Below, one piece after another: positions 56,173 to 64,000 of a stretch of 64,000 nucleotides of DNA. Each line of letters opens with the position of its first letter. The stretch's first letter is position 1. The translations under genes and the position numbers were made by a program. The DNA comes from Metapseudomonas resinovorans DSM 21078 (GTDB lineage: Bacteria > Pseudomonadota > Gammaproteobacteria > Pseudomonadales > Pseudomonadaceae): positions 30,725-94,724 of the forward strand of contig NZ_AUIE01000031.1 of assembly GCF_000423545.1 (NCBI RefSeq), read 5' to 3'. Below the pieces are notes generated by a model. That model saw only the letters and a program-made list of their open reading frames with translations, was not told the DNA's origin and did no database searches.

Positions 56173-59100
56173 ATGGACGATCGTCAATCCCCCCTATCCC
56201 GCAAATACCTGCTGCCAGTGCTGGTAACCCTGACCCTGATGCTGGTTCTCGGGGGGCTGGTGCTCTGGCAATGGTTGGCCCTGGAAGCGCGCAACCGTAG
56301 CGAGTACGAGCAGCGCTTCAAGATCGAGGCGGAGGAAATTGCCCAGCGCGTCGGCATCCGGATGCGCGCCTACGAGATGGTCCTGCGCGGCATGTCTGGT
56401 TTGATGGTGGGCAGCGCTGCCGTGTCGGCCGAGGAGTGGGGGCGGGCCACGGACCAGTTGCAGTTGCAGGATCGCTATCCGGGCATCCAGGCGCTGGCAT
56501 GGGCGCGTTATCTGAAGCACCCGGAGCTGAACGCCTTCGTCGGCGAGATCTGGGACCAGGGGCGCCGTGAGTTCCGTGTGTTTCCCTCGGAGCCGCGGGA
56601 CGAGTACCTGGTGGTGCAATACAGCAGCCCCATGGACTGGCGCAACCGGCGCACCCTGGGCTTTGACATGCTCAGCGAGGCGGTGCGCCGGGAGGCGGTC
56701 GATCTTGCCCGGGATACCGGCGAGGCGATCCTCACCGGGCCGGTCACGCTCCGGCAGGAGACCGACCAGCACGTGCAAAGCGGCCTGCTGCTCTTCATGC
56801 CGGTGTATCGCCCAGACGCGCCCAGCGTCACCGTCGAGGAGCGTCGCGCGGCATTGGTCGGCATGGTTTGCGGCGCCTTTCGCATGAACGACCTGATGGA
56901 CGGAATCCTGGGCACCCAGAGCAGCCTCTTCAGCATCGACATCAAGGATGCGGGCAGTCCTGGCACGCCTATGCTGGAGGAGCCTGAAGGAAGCCACCCG
57001 CCGCGCTTCCATCGGGTCGAGGAGCTCAAGCTCTTCGGCCGCACCTGGGTGTTGGGCATAAGCAGCACGGCCAAGTATGAGGCCATGCTGGGCAACGACC
57101 GCATCGCCTTCAGCCTCTGGACGGGCCTCGCGGCTGCGCTGCTGCTCTCGCTGTTGGCGGGCGGCTACCTCTATCTGCGTGAGCGGCAATTGCAGCTCAG
57201 CCTGTCATCTGCCACCGCGCTGGCCGAGCGTGAGGAACGTTTCCGCCTGTTGCTGCAGCACCTGCCCGTGGCCACGCTTATCTGTGATGCCCAAGGTCGA
57301 ATCGAGATGGCCAATGCCAGTGCGGGCGATCTGTTGGCCTGTGACACCGAGTTTCTGCTGGGGCAGCGATTGCAGCGCTACCTGCCGAGTATGGCGGCCC
57401 TGGAGTCGAGCGACGGTGACCAGTCCCCCACCCAGCTGACCGAGGTCGAAGCGCAACAGGATGGGGGGGAGCGAATCCCGGTGGCGCTGACCCTGAGCAG
57501 CCTGAACCACGGCGCGAACCAGCGCTACCTGATCAACCTGGTGGACCTGCAGGCGCGCAAGAGCGCCGAGGAGCGCTTCCGCCTGGTGGTCGAGGCGTCG
57601 CCCAACGCCATCGTCCTGGTGGATACCCAGGGGCGGATCGCCATGGTCAACCGCCAGACCGAGCAACTGTTTGGCCATGGTCGCCAGGAAATGCTCGGTT
57701 CGCCGGTGGAGATGCTCCTTCCCGAGGCGCTGCGTGAGGCTCATGTGGCATTGCGCGAAGGCTTCCAGCGCAAGCCCGAGCAGCGGCGCATGGGCAGCAA
57801 CCGCGAGCTGTTCGGGCAGCATCGTGACGGTCGCCAGATTCCCCTGGAGGTGGGCCTGTCGCCCATTCGCGCTGGCCGCGAATTGCTGGTGCAGGCGGTG
57901 ATCATTGACATCAGCGAACGCAGGGCGGCGGAACAGCGACTGCGTGACCAGGCCGAGCAGTTGATGCTGGCCAATCGTTACAAGTCCGAATTCCTCGCCA
58001 ACATGTCCCATGAGCTGCGCACGCCGCTGAACAGCATTCTGATCCTCAGCGATCAGTTGCGTCAGAACATGGTCGGCAACCTCACCGAGAAACAGACCCG
58101 TCACGCCGACATCGTCCACCGCGCCGGCAGCGACCTGCTGCAGCTGATCAACGATGTGCTCGACCTGGCCAAGGTCGAAGCCGGGCGCATGCAGCTCAAG
58201 CTGGAACCGCTCAACGTCCAGGACATGCTCGCCGAGCTCGACGGCAGCTTGCGGCCCATGGCCGAGATCAAGGGATTGCGCCTCTCTACCCACGTCCAGG
58301 CCGGCGTGCCGCGGGTTATCCACAGCGACCGGGTGCGCTTGCACCAGATCCTGCGCAATCTGCTGTCCAATGCCCTCAAGTTCACCGAGCGTGGCGATGT
58401 AGAGCTGTCGGTCGAGCTCGACCCGGCCGCGGCCATCGACGAGCGCGAGGTGTTGCGCTTCGTCGTCCGCGACACGGGTATTGGCGTTCCTGAGGACCAG
58501 CACGAGCGTATTTTTCAGGCCTTCCAGCAGATCGATGGCTCGACCAGCCGGCGCTTCGGGGGCACCGGGCTGGGCCTGGCCATCACCCGTCAGCTGGTGC
58601 TTGCCCTGGATGGCGATATCTCGCTGGAAAGCTTACCGGGACGGGGTTCGCGCTTCACCGTTCGGTTGCCGGTGGCAGTGGCCGCCAGCCAGCCGAAGGA
58701 CGATGAAGGGCCCATGCAGCCAGTGCGCGGCGGCCAGGGCCCGTCGGTACTGATTGTCGAGGATGACGTCAATTTCGCCTCGGTGATGGCCGAGGAAGCC
58801 CAGGCCCATGGGTTCTCCAGTGTCCATTGCCGCAACGGCAAGCAAGCCATCGCGCTCTTGCAGAACGAGCGCTTCGCCGCGGTCATCCTCGACATCCTGC
58901 TGCCGGATATCAGCGGCTGGCAGATCTACCGACGCCTGCGCAGTCATGCGAACCACCGTACTACCCCGGTGAACATCATTTCCTGTGTCCCCCAGCCCCA
59001 GGACTGGAACGAGGACGCCACCCGCTACCTGGTCAAACCCATTGCCCGAGAGGACCTGGAGCAGGTGTTCCAGGGCCTGGAGGGCGGCCGTTCGCCGCAG

Positions 59101-59901
59101 GAGCGCAAGTTGCTGCTGGTGGAGGATGTCGAGGTGGAGCGCGAGCACTATCGCGAGCACCTGGAGCAACTGGGTTTCGATGTGGTGACCAGCGCCAACG
59201 GTGAGGGTGCCCGCAAAGCCTATGCGCAGAGCGATTTCTCCGCCCTGGTGATCGATCTCGACCTGCCTGACCAGGATGGCTTCGAGCTGCTCGACAGTCT
59301 CGACCGTGAACGCCCCCTGGAGGGCTCCCGGGTCGTCATAAACACCGGGGTCGACGTCAACCAGCAGAACCTGCAGCGCCTGCGACGCTACTCCGCGGTG
59401 GTCGTGCGCAAGGCCGGCGAGGACCTCGACAACCTCAGCTCGGCGGTTCAGGGCTTTCTGGCTGGCCTGCGCCAACCCCAGGCCAGCTCGGTGGTGGACC
59501 CGCTGGAAGGCAGCCGTGTGCTGCTGGTGGACGACGACGTGCGGAATGTCTACGCCCTCAGTGCCCTGCTCGACGAAACCGGCATGAAGGTCACCGCCGC
59601 CCGCGACGGACTGGAAGCCATCGCCTGCTTCCAGCGCGAACCCTTCGACCTCATCCTGATGGACATGGCCATGCCCAATATGGACGGCTACACCGCCACC
59701 CGCGTGCTCAAGCAGGAACACGGCTGTGGCATCCCGATCATCGCCCTGACCGCCCACGCGATGAAGGGCGACCGGGAGAAGTGCATCACCGCCGGCGCCG
59801 ACGACTACCTGGCCAAGCCGATCAGTCGCCAGGAACTGCTGGACATGCTCTACCGCTGGCTGGAACAACCAGGAGGTCGCCATGGCGCACCTGCAGCTTA
59901 A
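56173..59901 (+). CDS. CHASE-domain hybrid histidine kinase with three receivers
   Basis: About 1242 residues. Transmembrane helix 1 (11-33), periplasmic CHASE domain (about 60-270), transmembrane helix 2 (about 314-336), two PAS domains (about 355-465 and 470-595), kinase core with phospho-accepting His613 (NMSHELRTPLNS), N and G boxes (NLLSNALKFTERG, GTGLGLAI), then three receivers with Asp907 (VILDILLPD), Asp1028 (VIDLDLPD) and Asp1164 (LILMDMAMPNMDG). A probable phosphorelay hub. ATG at 56173 follows AGGAG. The stop overlaps the next gene by 20 nt, so the two are coupled. Confidence 0.92.
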   Translation: MDDRQSPLSRKYLLPVLVTLTLMLVLGGLVLWQWLALEARNRSEYEQRFKIEAEEIAQRVGIRMRAYEMVLRGMSGLMVGSAAVSAEEWGRATDQLQLQDRYPGIQALAWARYLKHPELNAFVGEIWDQGRREFRVFPSEPRDEYLVVQYSSPMDWRNRRTLGFDMLSEAVRREAVDLARDTGEAILTGPVTLRQETDQHVQSGLLLFMPVYRPDAPSVTVEERRAALVGMVCGAFRMNDLMDGILGTQSSLFSIDIKDAGSPGTPMLEEPEGSHPPRFHRVEELKLFGRTWVLGISSTAKYEAMLGNDRIAFSLWTGLAAALLLSLLAGGYLYLRERQLQLSLSSATALAEREERFRLLLQHLPVATLICDAQGRIEMANASAGDLLACDTEFLLGQRLQRYLPSMAALESSDGDQSPTQLTEVEAQQDGGERIPVALTLSSLNHGANQRYLINLVDLQARKSAEERFRLVVEASPNAIVLVDTQGRIAMVNRQTEQLFGHGRQEMLGSPVEMLLPEALREAHVALREGFQRKPEQRRMGSNRELFGQHRDGRQIPLEVGLSPIRAGRELLVQAVIIDISERRAAEQRLRDQAEQLMLANRYKSEFLANMSHELRTPLNSILILSDQLRQNMVGNLTEKQTRHADIVHRAGSDLLQLINDVLDLAKVEAGRMQLKLEPLNVQDMLAELDGSLRPMAEIKGLRLSTHVQAGVPRVIHSDRVRLHQILRNLLSNALKFTERGDVELSVELDPAAAIDEREVLRFVVRDTGIGVPEDQHERIFQAFQQIDGSTSRRFGGTGLGLAITRQLVLALDGDISLESLPGRGSRFTVRLPVAVAASQPKDDEGPMQPVRGGQGPSVLIVEDDVNFASVMAEEAQAHGFSSVHCRNGKQAIALLQNERFAAVILDILLPDISGWQIYRRLRSHANHRTTPVNIISCVPQPQDWNEDATRYLVKPIAREDLEQVFQGLEGGRSPQERKLLLVEDVEVEREHYREHLEQLGFDVVTSANGEGARKAYAQSDFSALVIDLDLPDQDGFELLDSLDRERPLEGSRVVINTGVDVNQQNLQRLRRYSAVVVRKAGEDLDNLSSAVQGFLAGLRQPQASSVVDPLEGSRVLLVDDDVRNVYALSALLDETGMKVTAARDGLEAIACFQREPFDLILMDMAMPNMDGYTATRVLKQEHGCGIPIIALTAHAMKGDREKCITAGADDYLAKPISRQELLDMLYRWLEQPGGRHGAPAA

Positions 59902-62038
59902 GGAGGCCTCTGCGGCCAACATCCTGCTGGTGGTGGACGACCGCCAGGAGAACCTTGCCGCCATGGAAGCGCTGTTGGATGACGGCGAATGGCAGGTGCG
60001 TACCGTGGATTCCGGCGAGGCCGCGTTGAAATGCCTGCTGGAGGAAGAGGTCGGCCTGGTGCTGCTGGATGTGCAGATGCCGCGCATGGATGGATTCGAG
60101 GTGGCCCGGCTGATGCGCAGCAGCCCGCTGACCCGCTATACGCCGATCATCTTCATCTCCGCCATCGCCCACACCCAGGACGCCGTGCTGCGCGGTTATT
60201 CGTCCGGGGCCGTGGACTTCATCCTCAAACCCTTCGACCCCCAGGTGCTGCGCCACAAGATCCAGTCCCTGTTGGCCCACGAGCGCAACCGGCGCGACCT
60301 GTTGCAACTCAGCCAGCAACTGGACAGTGCCCGTGCCTTCAATGCCTCGGTGCTGGAAAACGCAGCGGAAGGCATCCTGGTGGTGGGCGAAGACGGCATC
60401 ATCAGCTTCGCCAACCCGGCCATGGCGCATATGCTCCAGGGCGCGGTGGACGATCTGGAGGGCCAGCCGCTGCTGAGCCTGATCGGGCATCCTGAGATGG
60501 CCGCCGAATGGAAGCTGTCGGATTTCTACCGCCACTGGAAGCGCAACGAGACCTATCGCCTGCACGATGCGAGCCTCAAGACCATGGGGGGCGAGCGCCT
60601 GGCGGTGGCGTTGTCGTCATCGCCCCTGCCACGCCTGCAGCGCTCCATGGTGGTCATCGCCCTGGATATGTCGGTGGTGCGCCAGCTGCATGCGCAACTG
60701 GAGTCCCAGGCCATCACCGATGCCTTGACCGGCCTGCTCAACCGGCGTGGCTTCCACCAGGCGCTTGAGGCATCCCTGGCGCGCATCGAGCGCAACGGCA
60801 AGCGCATGGCGGTGCTCTACCTGGACCTGGATGGCTTCAAGCTGATCAACGACTCGCTCGGCCACGAGGCCGGTGACCGCGTGCTGCGGCGAGTGGCCGA
60901 ACAGCTGAAGAATTGCCTGCGTCCCTACGACATCCTGGCGCGCATGGGGGGGGACGAGTTCACAGCGCTGCTGGATACCCTCGATCATCCCGAAGACGCT
61001 GCGCGGGTGGCGGAGAAACTGATCGAGCTGGTGTCCGTGCGCCACCGCATCGAGGGCATCGACATCACCCTTGGCGCCAGCGTTGGCATCGCCTGCTTCC
61101 CCGAGTGCGGGCAGAGCGTGGATGGCCTGTTGCGCGCGGCCGACATCGCCATGTACGAGGCCAAGCGCGCCGGTCGCCAGCAATACCGCTTCTACTCGCC
61201 GGAGATGAACGGCCGCGCCCGCTCCCGGCTGATGCTGGAGGAAAGCCTGCGCAACGCCATCGAGCAGAACGATTTCCACCTGGTCTACCAGCCGCAGGTC
61301 CACCTGGAGACCGGCCGCCTGCGCGGCTTCGAAGCCTTGCTGCGCTGGGAACACCGGGTCGCAGGCACTGTGGCGCCCAATGTGTTCATCCCGTTGCTGG
61401 AAGAGACCCGCCTGATCAACCGCCTGGGAGACTGGGTGCTGCGGGAGGGGGCCAGTCAGTGCAGCGCGTGGCTCCCGAGTTTCGGCGAGGACCTGGTGAT
61501 CAGTCTCAACGTCAGCCCTGTGCAGTTCGGCATGCCGCAGCTGGTGGACGACCTGCGGCGGGTGCTCGGCGAATTCAGCCTGCGGCCTGAGCAGCTGGAG
61601 GTCGAGGTGACCGAAAGCGCACTGATGCAGGACCTGGAGCTGACCCGCGAGCAGCTCCGGCAACTGCGCGCCCTGGGCGTGCGCATCGCCATCGACGACT
61701 TCGGCACCGGCTATTCGTCCCTGGCCTACTTGCGCCATTTCGAACTGGACACCTTGAAGATCGATCGCCTGTTCATCTCCAACATGCTGGAGTCGCGGCG
61801 CGACGCCGCCGTGGTCAGCACCATCATCGACCTCAGTCGCCACCTGGGCCTGGAGGTGATCGCCGAGGGGGTGGAAACCCTGGCCCAGCGTGACTGGCTG
61901 CTGGAGCACGGCTGCACCTTCATGCAGGGTTTCCTGGTGGCGCCGGGGCTTCCCGTCGCCAAGGCCGAGGCCTTTCCGCGGGTAGTGGACTGGAGCACGC
62001 TGCGCGAGGCCTCCGAAAGCCTCACTCCCTCTCCATGA
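59882..62038 (+). CDS. REC-PAS-GGDEF-EAL cyclic-di-GMP protein
   Basis: 718 residues: receiver domain (about 13-130, with DVQMPRMDG), PAS domain (about 150-270), GGDEF domain with intact GGDEF (356-360) and an upstream RxxD inhibitory site (Arg347, Asp350), and EAL domain (EAL at 484-486, then DDFGTGYSSL and EGVET). Both synthesis and breakdown of c-di-GMP could be active. The start lies inside the kinase gene behind AGGAGG, so the kinase probably phosphorylates this receiver. A run of eight G falls in the GGDEF codons. Confidence 0.93.
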   Translation: MAHLQLKEASAANILLVVDDRQENLAAMEALLDDGEWQVRTVDSGEAALKCLLEEEVGLVLLDVQMPRMDGFEVARLMRSSPLTRYTPIIFISAIAHTQDAVLRGYSSGAVDFILKPFDPQVLRHKIQSLLAHERNRRDLLQLSQQLDSARAFNASVLENAAEGILVVGEDGIISFANPAMAHMLQGAVDDLEGQPLLSLIGHPEMAAEWKLSDFYRHWKRNETYRLHDASLKTMGGERLAVALSSSPLPRLQRSMVVIALDMSVVRQLHAQLESQAITDALTGLLNRRGFHQALEASLARIERNGKRMAVLYLDLDGFKLINDSLGHEAGDRVLRRVAEQLKNCLRPYDILARMGGDEFTALLDTLDHPEDAARVAEKLIELVSVRHRIEGIDITLGASVGIACFPECGQSVDGLLRAADIAMYEAKRAGRQQYRFYSPEMNGRARSRLMLEESLRNAIEQNDFHLVYQPQVHLETGRLRGFEALLRWEHRVAGTVAPNVFIPLLEETRLINRLGDWVLREGASQCSAWLPSFGEDLVISLNVSPVQFGMPQLVDDLRRVLGEFSLRPEQLEVEVTESALMQDLELTREQLRQLRALGVRIAIDDFGTGYSSLAYLRHFELDTLKIDRLFISNMLESRRDAAVVSTIIDLSRHLGLEVIAEGVETLAQRDWLLEHGCTFMQGFLVAPGLPVAKAEAFPRVVDWSTLREASESLTPSP

Positions 62039-62151
62039 AGAGGGGGTGGGCGGAGAGAGTGGCATCACGCACACCCGAACGCGCGGGCCTACACTTGAGT
62101 TGTCGGGGCATCCGGGATCACGCCGCCGGCCTATTGCAATAAGGAGGCTCC

Positions 62152-62466
62152 ATGTACTGCTTTGTTGTGGCGTACCCCAACGCACCGGGCGCCAAGTTCG
62201 ATTTCACCTACTACTGCGAGGAACACATCCCGCTCCTGACCCGCCTGATCGGCGAAAACCTGGTGAAGGTCGAAGTGCGCAAGGGCTTGGCCGCAGCGGA
62301 TGGCGCCGTGGCGCCGTTCATCTGCATGGCTAACCTATGGGTACTGTCGATGGAGGAATTGCGCAGCACGCTGGAACTGAACGGCGACGAGATCAGCGCC
62401 GATATCCCCAACTACACCAACCTGGCGCCCTTGCTCCAGGTGGATGAGGTGTTACAGACGCCATGA
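62152..62466 (+). CDS. EthD-family protein
   Basis: 104 residues with a strong ribosome-binding site (AAGGAGG). It matches the EthD dimeric alpha-beta barrel pattern (AKFDFTYYCEEHIPLL and VLSMEELRSTLE). In gram-positive ethers EthD aids degradation, but the function of Pseudomonas members is unknown. Followed by a terminator. Confidence 0.8.
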   Translation: MYCFVVAYPNAPGAKFDFTYYCEEHIPLLTRLIGENLVKVEVRKGLAAADGAVAPFICMANLWVLSMEELRSTLELNGDEISADIPNYTNLAPLLQVDEVLQTP

Positions 62467-62471
62467 AGAAC

Positions 62472-62497
62472 AAGAGCCCGCCAATCGGCGGGCTCTT
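62472..62497. terminator. Bidirectional terminator after EthD-like gene
   Basis: Stem AAGAGCCCGCC / GGCGGGCTCTT (62472-62482 and 62487-62497) with a 4-nt loop, between converging genes. Confidence 0.88.
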
Positions 62498-62545
62498 CGT
62501 ATCCGGGCGGGAGGACCGACGAAGGGTCGTCCACCCGGTTGAGGC

Positions 62546-63451
62546 TCAGGCTGGCGGGAACTGCTGGTGCAGCCGAACCAACTGGGCGTCCTTGGCTTCC
62601 CACAGGCGGTTCACCCATTGCTGGAAGGCCAGGCGGTACTGCTCGTCCTGGTCGTAGTTCTTGCCGATGAACTCGCCGGGAATTTCCATTTTTTCGATGC
62701 GCACCACCACCTGGCGCAGGCGGCCGGCGAGCAGGGTCCAGAAGTTCGGGTTGCCATCCGGGTAGTGGATGGTGACGTTGACCAGCGAATGCAGTTGCTC
62801 GCCCATGGCATCCAGCACGAAGGCGATGCCTCCGGCCTTGGGTTTGAGCAGGTACTGGAAGGGCGAGTCCTGCTCGTCGTGCTTGGCGCGAGTGAAGCGG
62901 GTGCCCTCGAGGAAGTTGAAGATACCCACCGGATTGTCGCGGAACTTGTCGCAGGTGCGGCGGGTGGTTTCGAGGTCCTTGCCCTTCTTCTCCGGGTGCT
63001 TGGCCAGGTAGGCCTTGGAGTAGCGCTTCATGAAGGGGAAATCCAGCGCCCACCAGCACAGACCGATTACCGGGACCCAGATCAGCTCCTGTTTGAGGAA
63101 GAAGCGCAGCAGGCGGATACGGCGGTTGAACAGGTGCTGCAGGACCAGGATGTCCACCCAGCTCTGGTGATTGCTGGTTACCAGGTAGCTGTGCTGGTAG
63201 TCCAGCCCGGCCAGGCCGTCCACGTCCCAGCGGGTGTCGCGCACCAGGCGCATCCACAGTTTGTTGCAACTGATCCAGCCCTCGGCGACGAAGCTGGCAG
63301 CCCAGTTCAGCACGCGCTTGGCCGCATGGAAGGGCAAAAGCAGCTTGAGCAAGGTGACGGCGAACAGCGGAATGCACCAGAACAAGGTGTTGAGGGTCAG
63401 CATCAACGCCGCCAGGGCGCCGAGCAGCGGGGAAGGGATAAAACTCAGCAT
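62546..63451 (-). CDS. PlsC-type acyltransferase (YihG-like)
   Basis: 301 residues. N-terminal hydrophobic helices (LLGALAALMLTLNTLFW), catalytic motif SNHQSWVDILVL (HX4D near residues 94-99), then NFLEGTRFT, the EGTR motif. Resembles the YihG lysophospholipid acyltransferase. It probably acylates lysophospholipids. The ATG at 63451 is the likely start. Confidence 0.88.
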   Translation of the reverse strand: MLSFIPSPLLGALAALMLTLNTLFWCIPLFAVTLLKLLLPFHAAKRVLNWAASFVAEGWISCNKLWMRLVRDTRWDVDGLAGLDYQHSYLVTSNHQSWVDILVLQHLFNRRIRLLRFFLKQELIWVPVIGLCWWALDFPFMKRYSKAYLAKHPEKKGKDLETTRRTCDKFRDNPVGIFNFLEGTRFTRAKHDEQDSPFQYLLKPKAGGIAFVLDAMGEQLHSLVNVTIHYPDGNPNFWTLLAGRLRQVVVRIEKMEIPGEFIGKNYDQDEQYRLAFQQWVNRLWEAKDAQLVRLHQQFPPA

Positions 63452-63551
63452 GGACGGGTTGGAGCCTCACCGGGGGTGGTCATGGCCACCTCGTTATGGG
63501 TAGGACCCGCGGCGTTCCCTGACTGCGGGCAGAATGGTGGCCAAGGTTAAC

Positions 63552-64000
63552 GGTTGTTCACTCAACTGCAAGCGCGAAGGGTGACCGAGCGGTCGCGGCG
63601 GGCGCTGATTCCGGGGGAGAAGGCGGTAGGAGGGAATTCATTCGCCAAGGGCTGCGCTGCAGCCCCTTCCTCGTTCGCAAGGGCAGACCTTTGGTCTGCT
63701 TGGCGAATGAATTCGCCCCTTCTATGAAGATCTCGGTGTCAAGGCCTGTTCCTCCGATTCATGACTCGGGGCACGCATCAAGGCAGCGGGGCATGCTGCT
63801 CGTGAGACCTGGCGTCTCACCACCTTCTATCCGCTGGTCACGAGGACCAACACGATCCTGCTTGCGCGTTGCGCTCAGGCATGCCCCTTTGCACCACACC
63901 CTTTCTACAAGATCGGTCATCGCGCTGATGACCCGGGCGAATTACGGGCGTGTTGACTGCGTCACTCTTTCGTCGCGGCTCGCTGGCTGAGTGGTGGTGT
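63552..64000. other. Gene-free 449 bp at the right edge
   Basis: No recognisable gene. It includes the cruciform at 63634-63714. Beyond that there is a short hairpin (GTGAGACC / GGCGTCTCAC near 63800-63820). The frames that stay open here have no family similarity. Confidence 0.5.
63634..63714. repeat. Large cruciform-forming repeat
   Basis: Perfect 16-bp inverted repeat GAATTCATTCGCCAAG / CTTGGCGAATGAATTC enclosing two smaller hairpins (GGCTGC / GCAGCC and GCAGACC / GGTCTGC). Resembles pseudomonad REP/BIME elements. Confidence 0.65.

Noticed and set aside
63691..63990. 99-codon open frame at the right edge
   Set aside because: It starts inside the cruciform repeat and its peptide has no family pattern.

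Overview
The window is a chromosomal segment of a high-GC Pseudomonas. The evidence is the Pseudomonas-type gene order hemA-prfA-prmC-moeB-murI-pagL-phrB-MerR-DUF523/DUF1722, then hemH, uraA-upp, hpt, mqo, a PctD-like chemoreceptor, lysP, rsmC and hprA. As I remember it, this order matches the P. aeruginosa PA4666 to PA4626 stretch. The later part (acyl-CoA ligase, DUF1302, DUF1329, MalT-like LuxR) resembles a P. putida locus. I see no prophage, CRISPR array, rRNA or tRNA. Most of the window is ordinary core genome with tight operons, ATGA-type overlaps and factor-independent terminators.

Region 1-3.6 kb is a tight run for haem, translation and cell wall: hemA (3' end), prfA, prmC, moeB, murI. 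Next is pagL on its own promoter. From 4.4 to 9.1 kb, on the minus strand, lies a probable light-response and photorepair cluster. One unit is DUF523/DUF1722, a LitR-like MerR regulator and photolyase; the other is a renalase-like flavoprotein and a TIGR02450 protein. Both promoters carry paired TGTACA half-sites at exactly 18-bp spacing. The regulator has lost the residues that hold B12 in the classical LitR/CarH photoreceptors.

Region 9.2-18.7 kb holds a TIGR01777 epimerase, hemH, an MFS carrier, pyrimidine salvage (upp-uraA), purine salvage (hpt), a cupin and a SulP transporter. Region 18.8-29.3 kb holds mqo, small envelope proteins, an acyltransferase, the CPXCG/DUF2007/SRAP trio (the SRAP protein lacks its catalytic cysteine), a PctD-like chemoreceptor and an M48 lipoprotein protease. 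Region 29.4-36.7 kb has a GDT1-type Mn2+ transporter under a yybP-ykoY riboswitch, then lysP, rsmC, hprA, a LysE exporter and a divergent AraC/MFS pair.

Region 36.8-47.2 kb looks like a lipid or alkanoate utilisation locus: thiolase divergent from a fatty acyl-CoA ligase, then DUF1302 and DUF1329 envelope proteins, then a MalT-like LuxR regulator and an uncharacterised exported protein. Region 47.2-54.4 kb holds TetR, alpha/beta hydrolase, a RelBE-like toxin-antitoxin pair bracketed by inverted repeats, a PF10118 hydrolase divergent from an AraC regulator, and a solute-binding protein paired with an SLC13/ArsB-like carrier. Region 54.5-63.5 kb holds an MBL-fold hydrolase, an OmpA-like lipoprotein, a CHASE hybrid kinase translationally coupled to a REC-PAS-GGDEF-EAL protein, an EthD-like protein and a PlsC-type acyltransferase. 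The last 0.5 kb has no recognisable gene but contains a large cruciform repeat.
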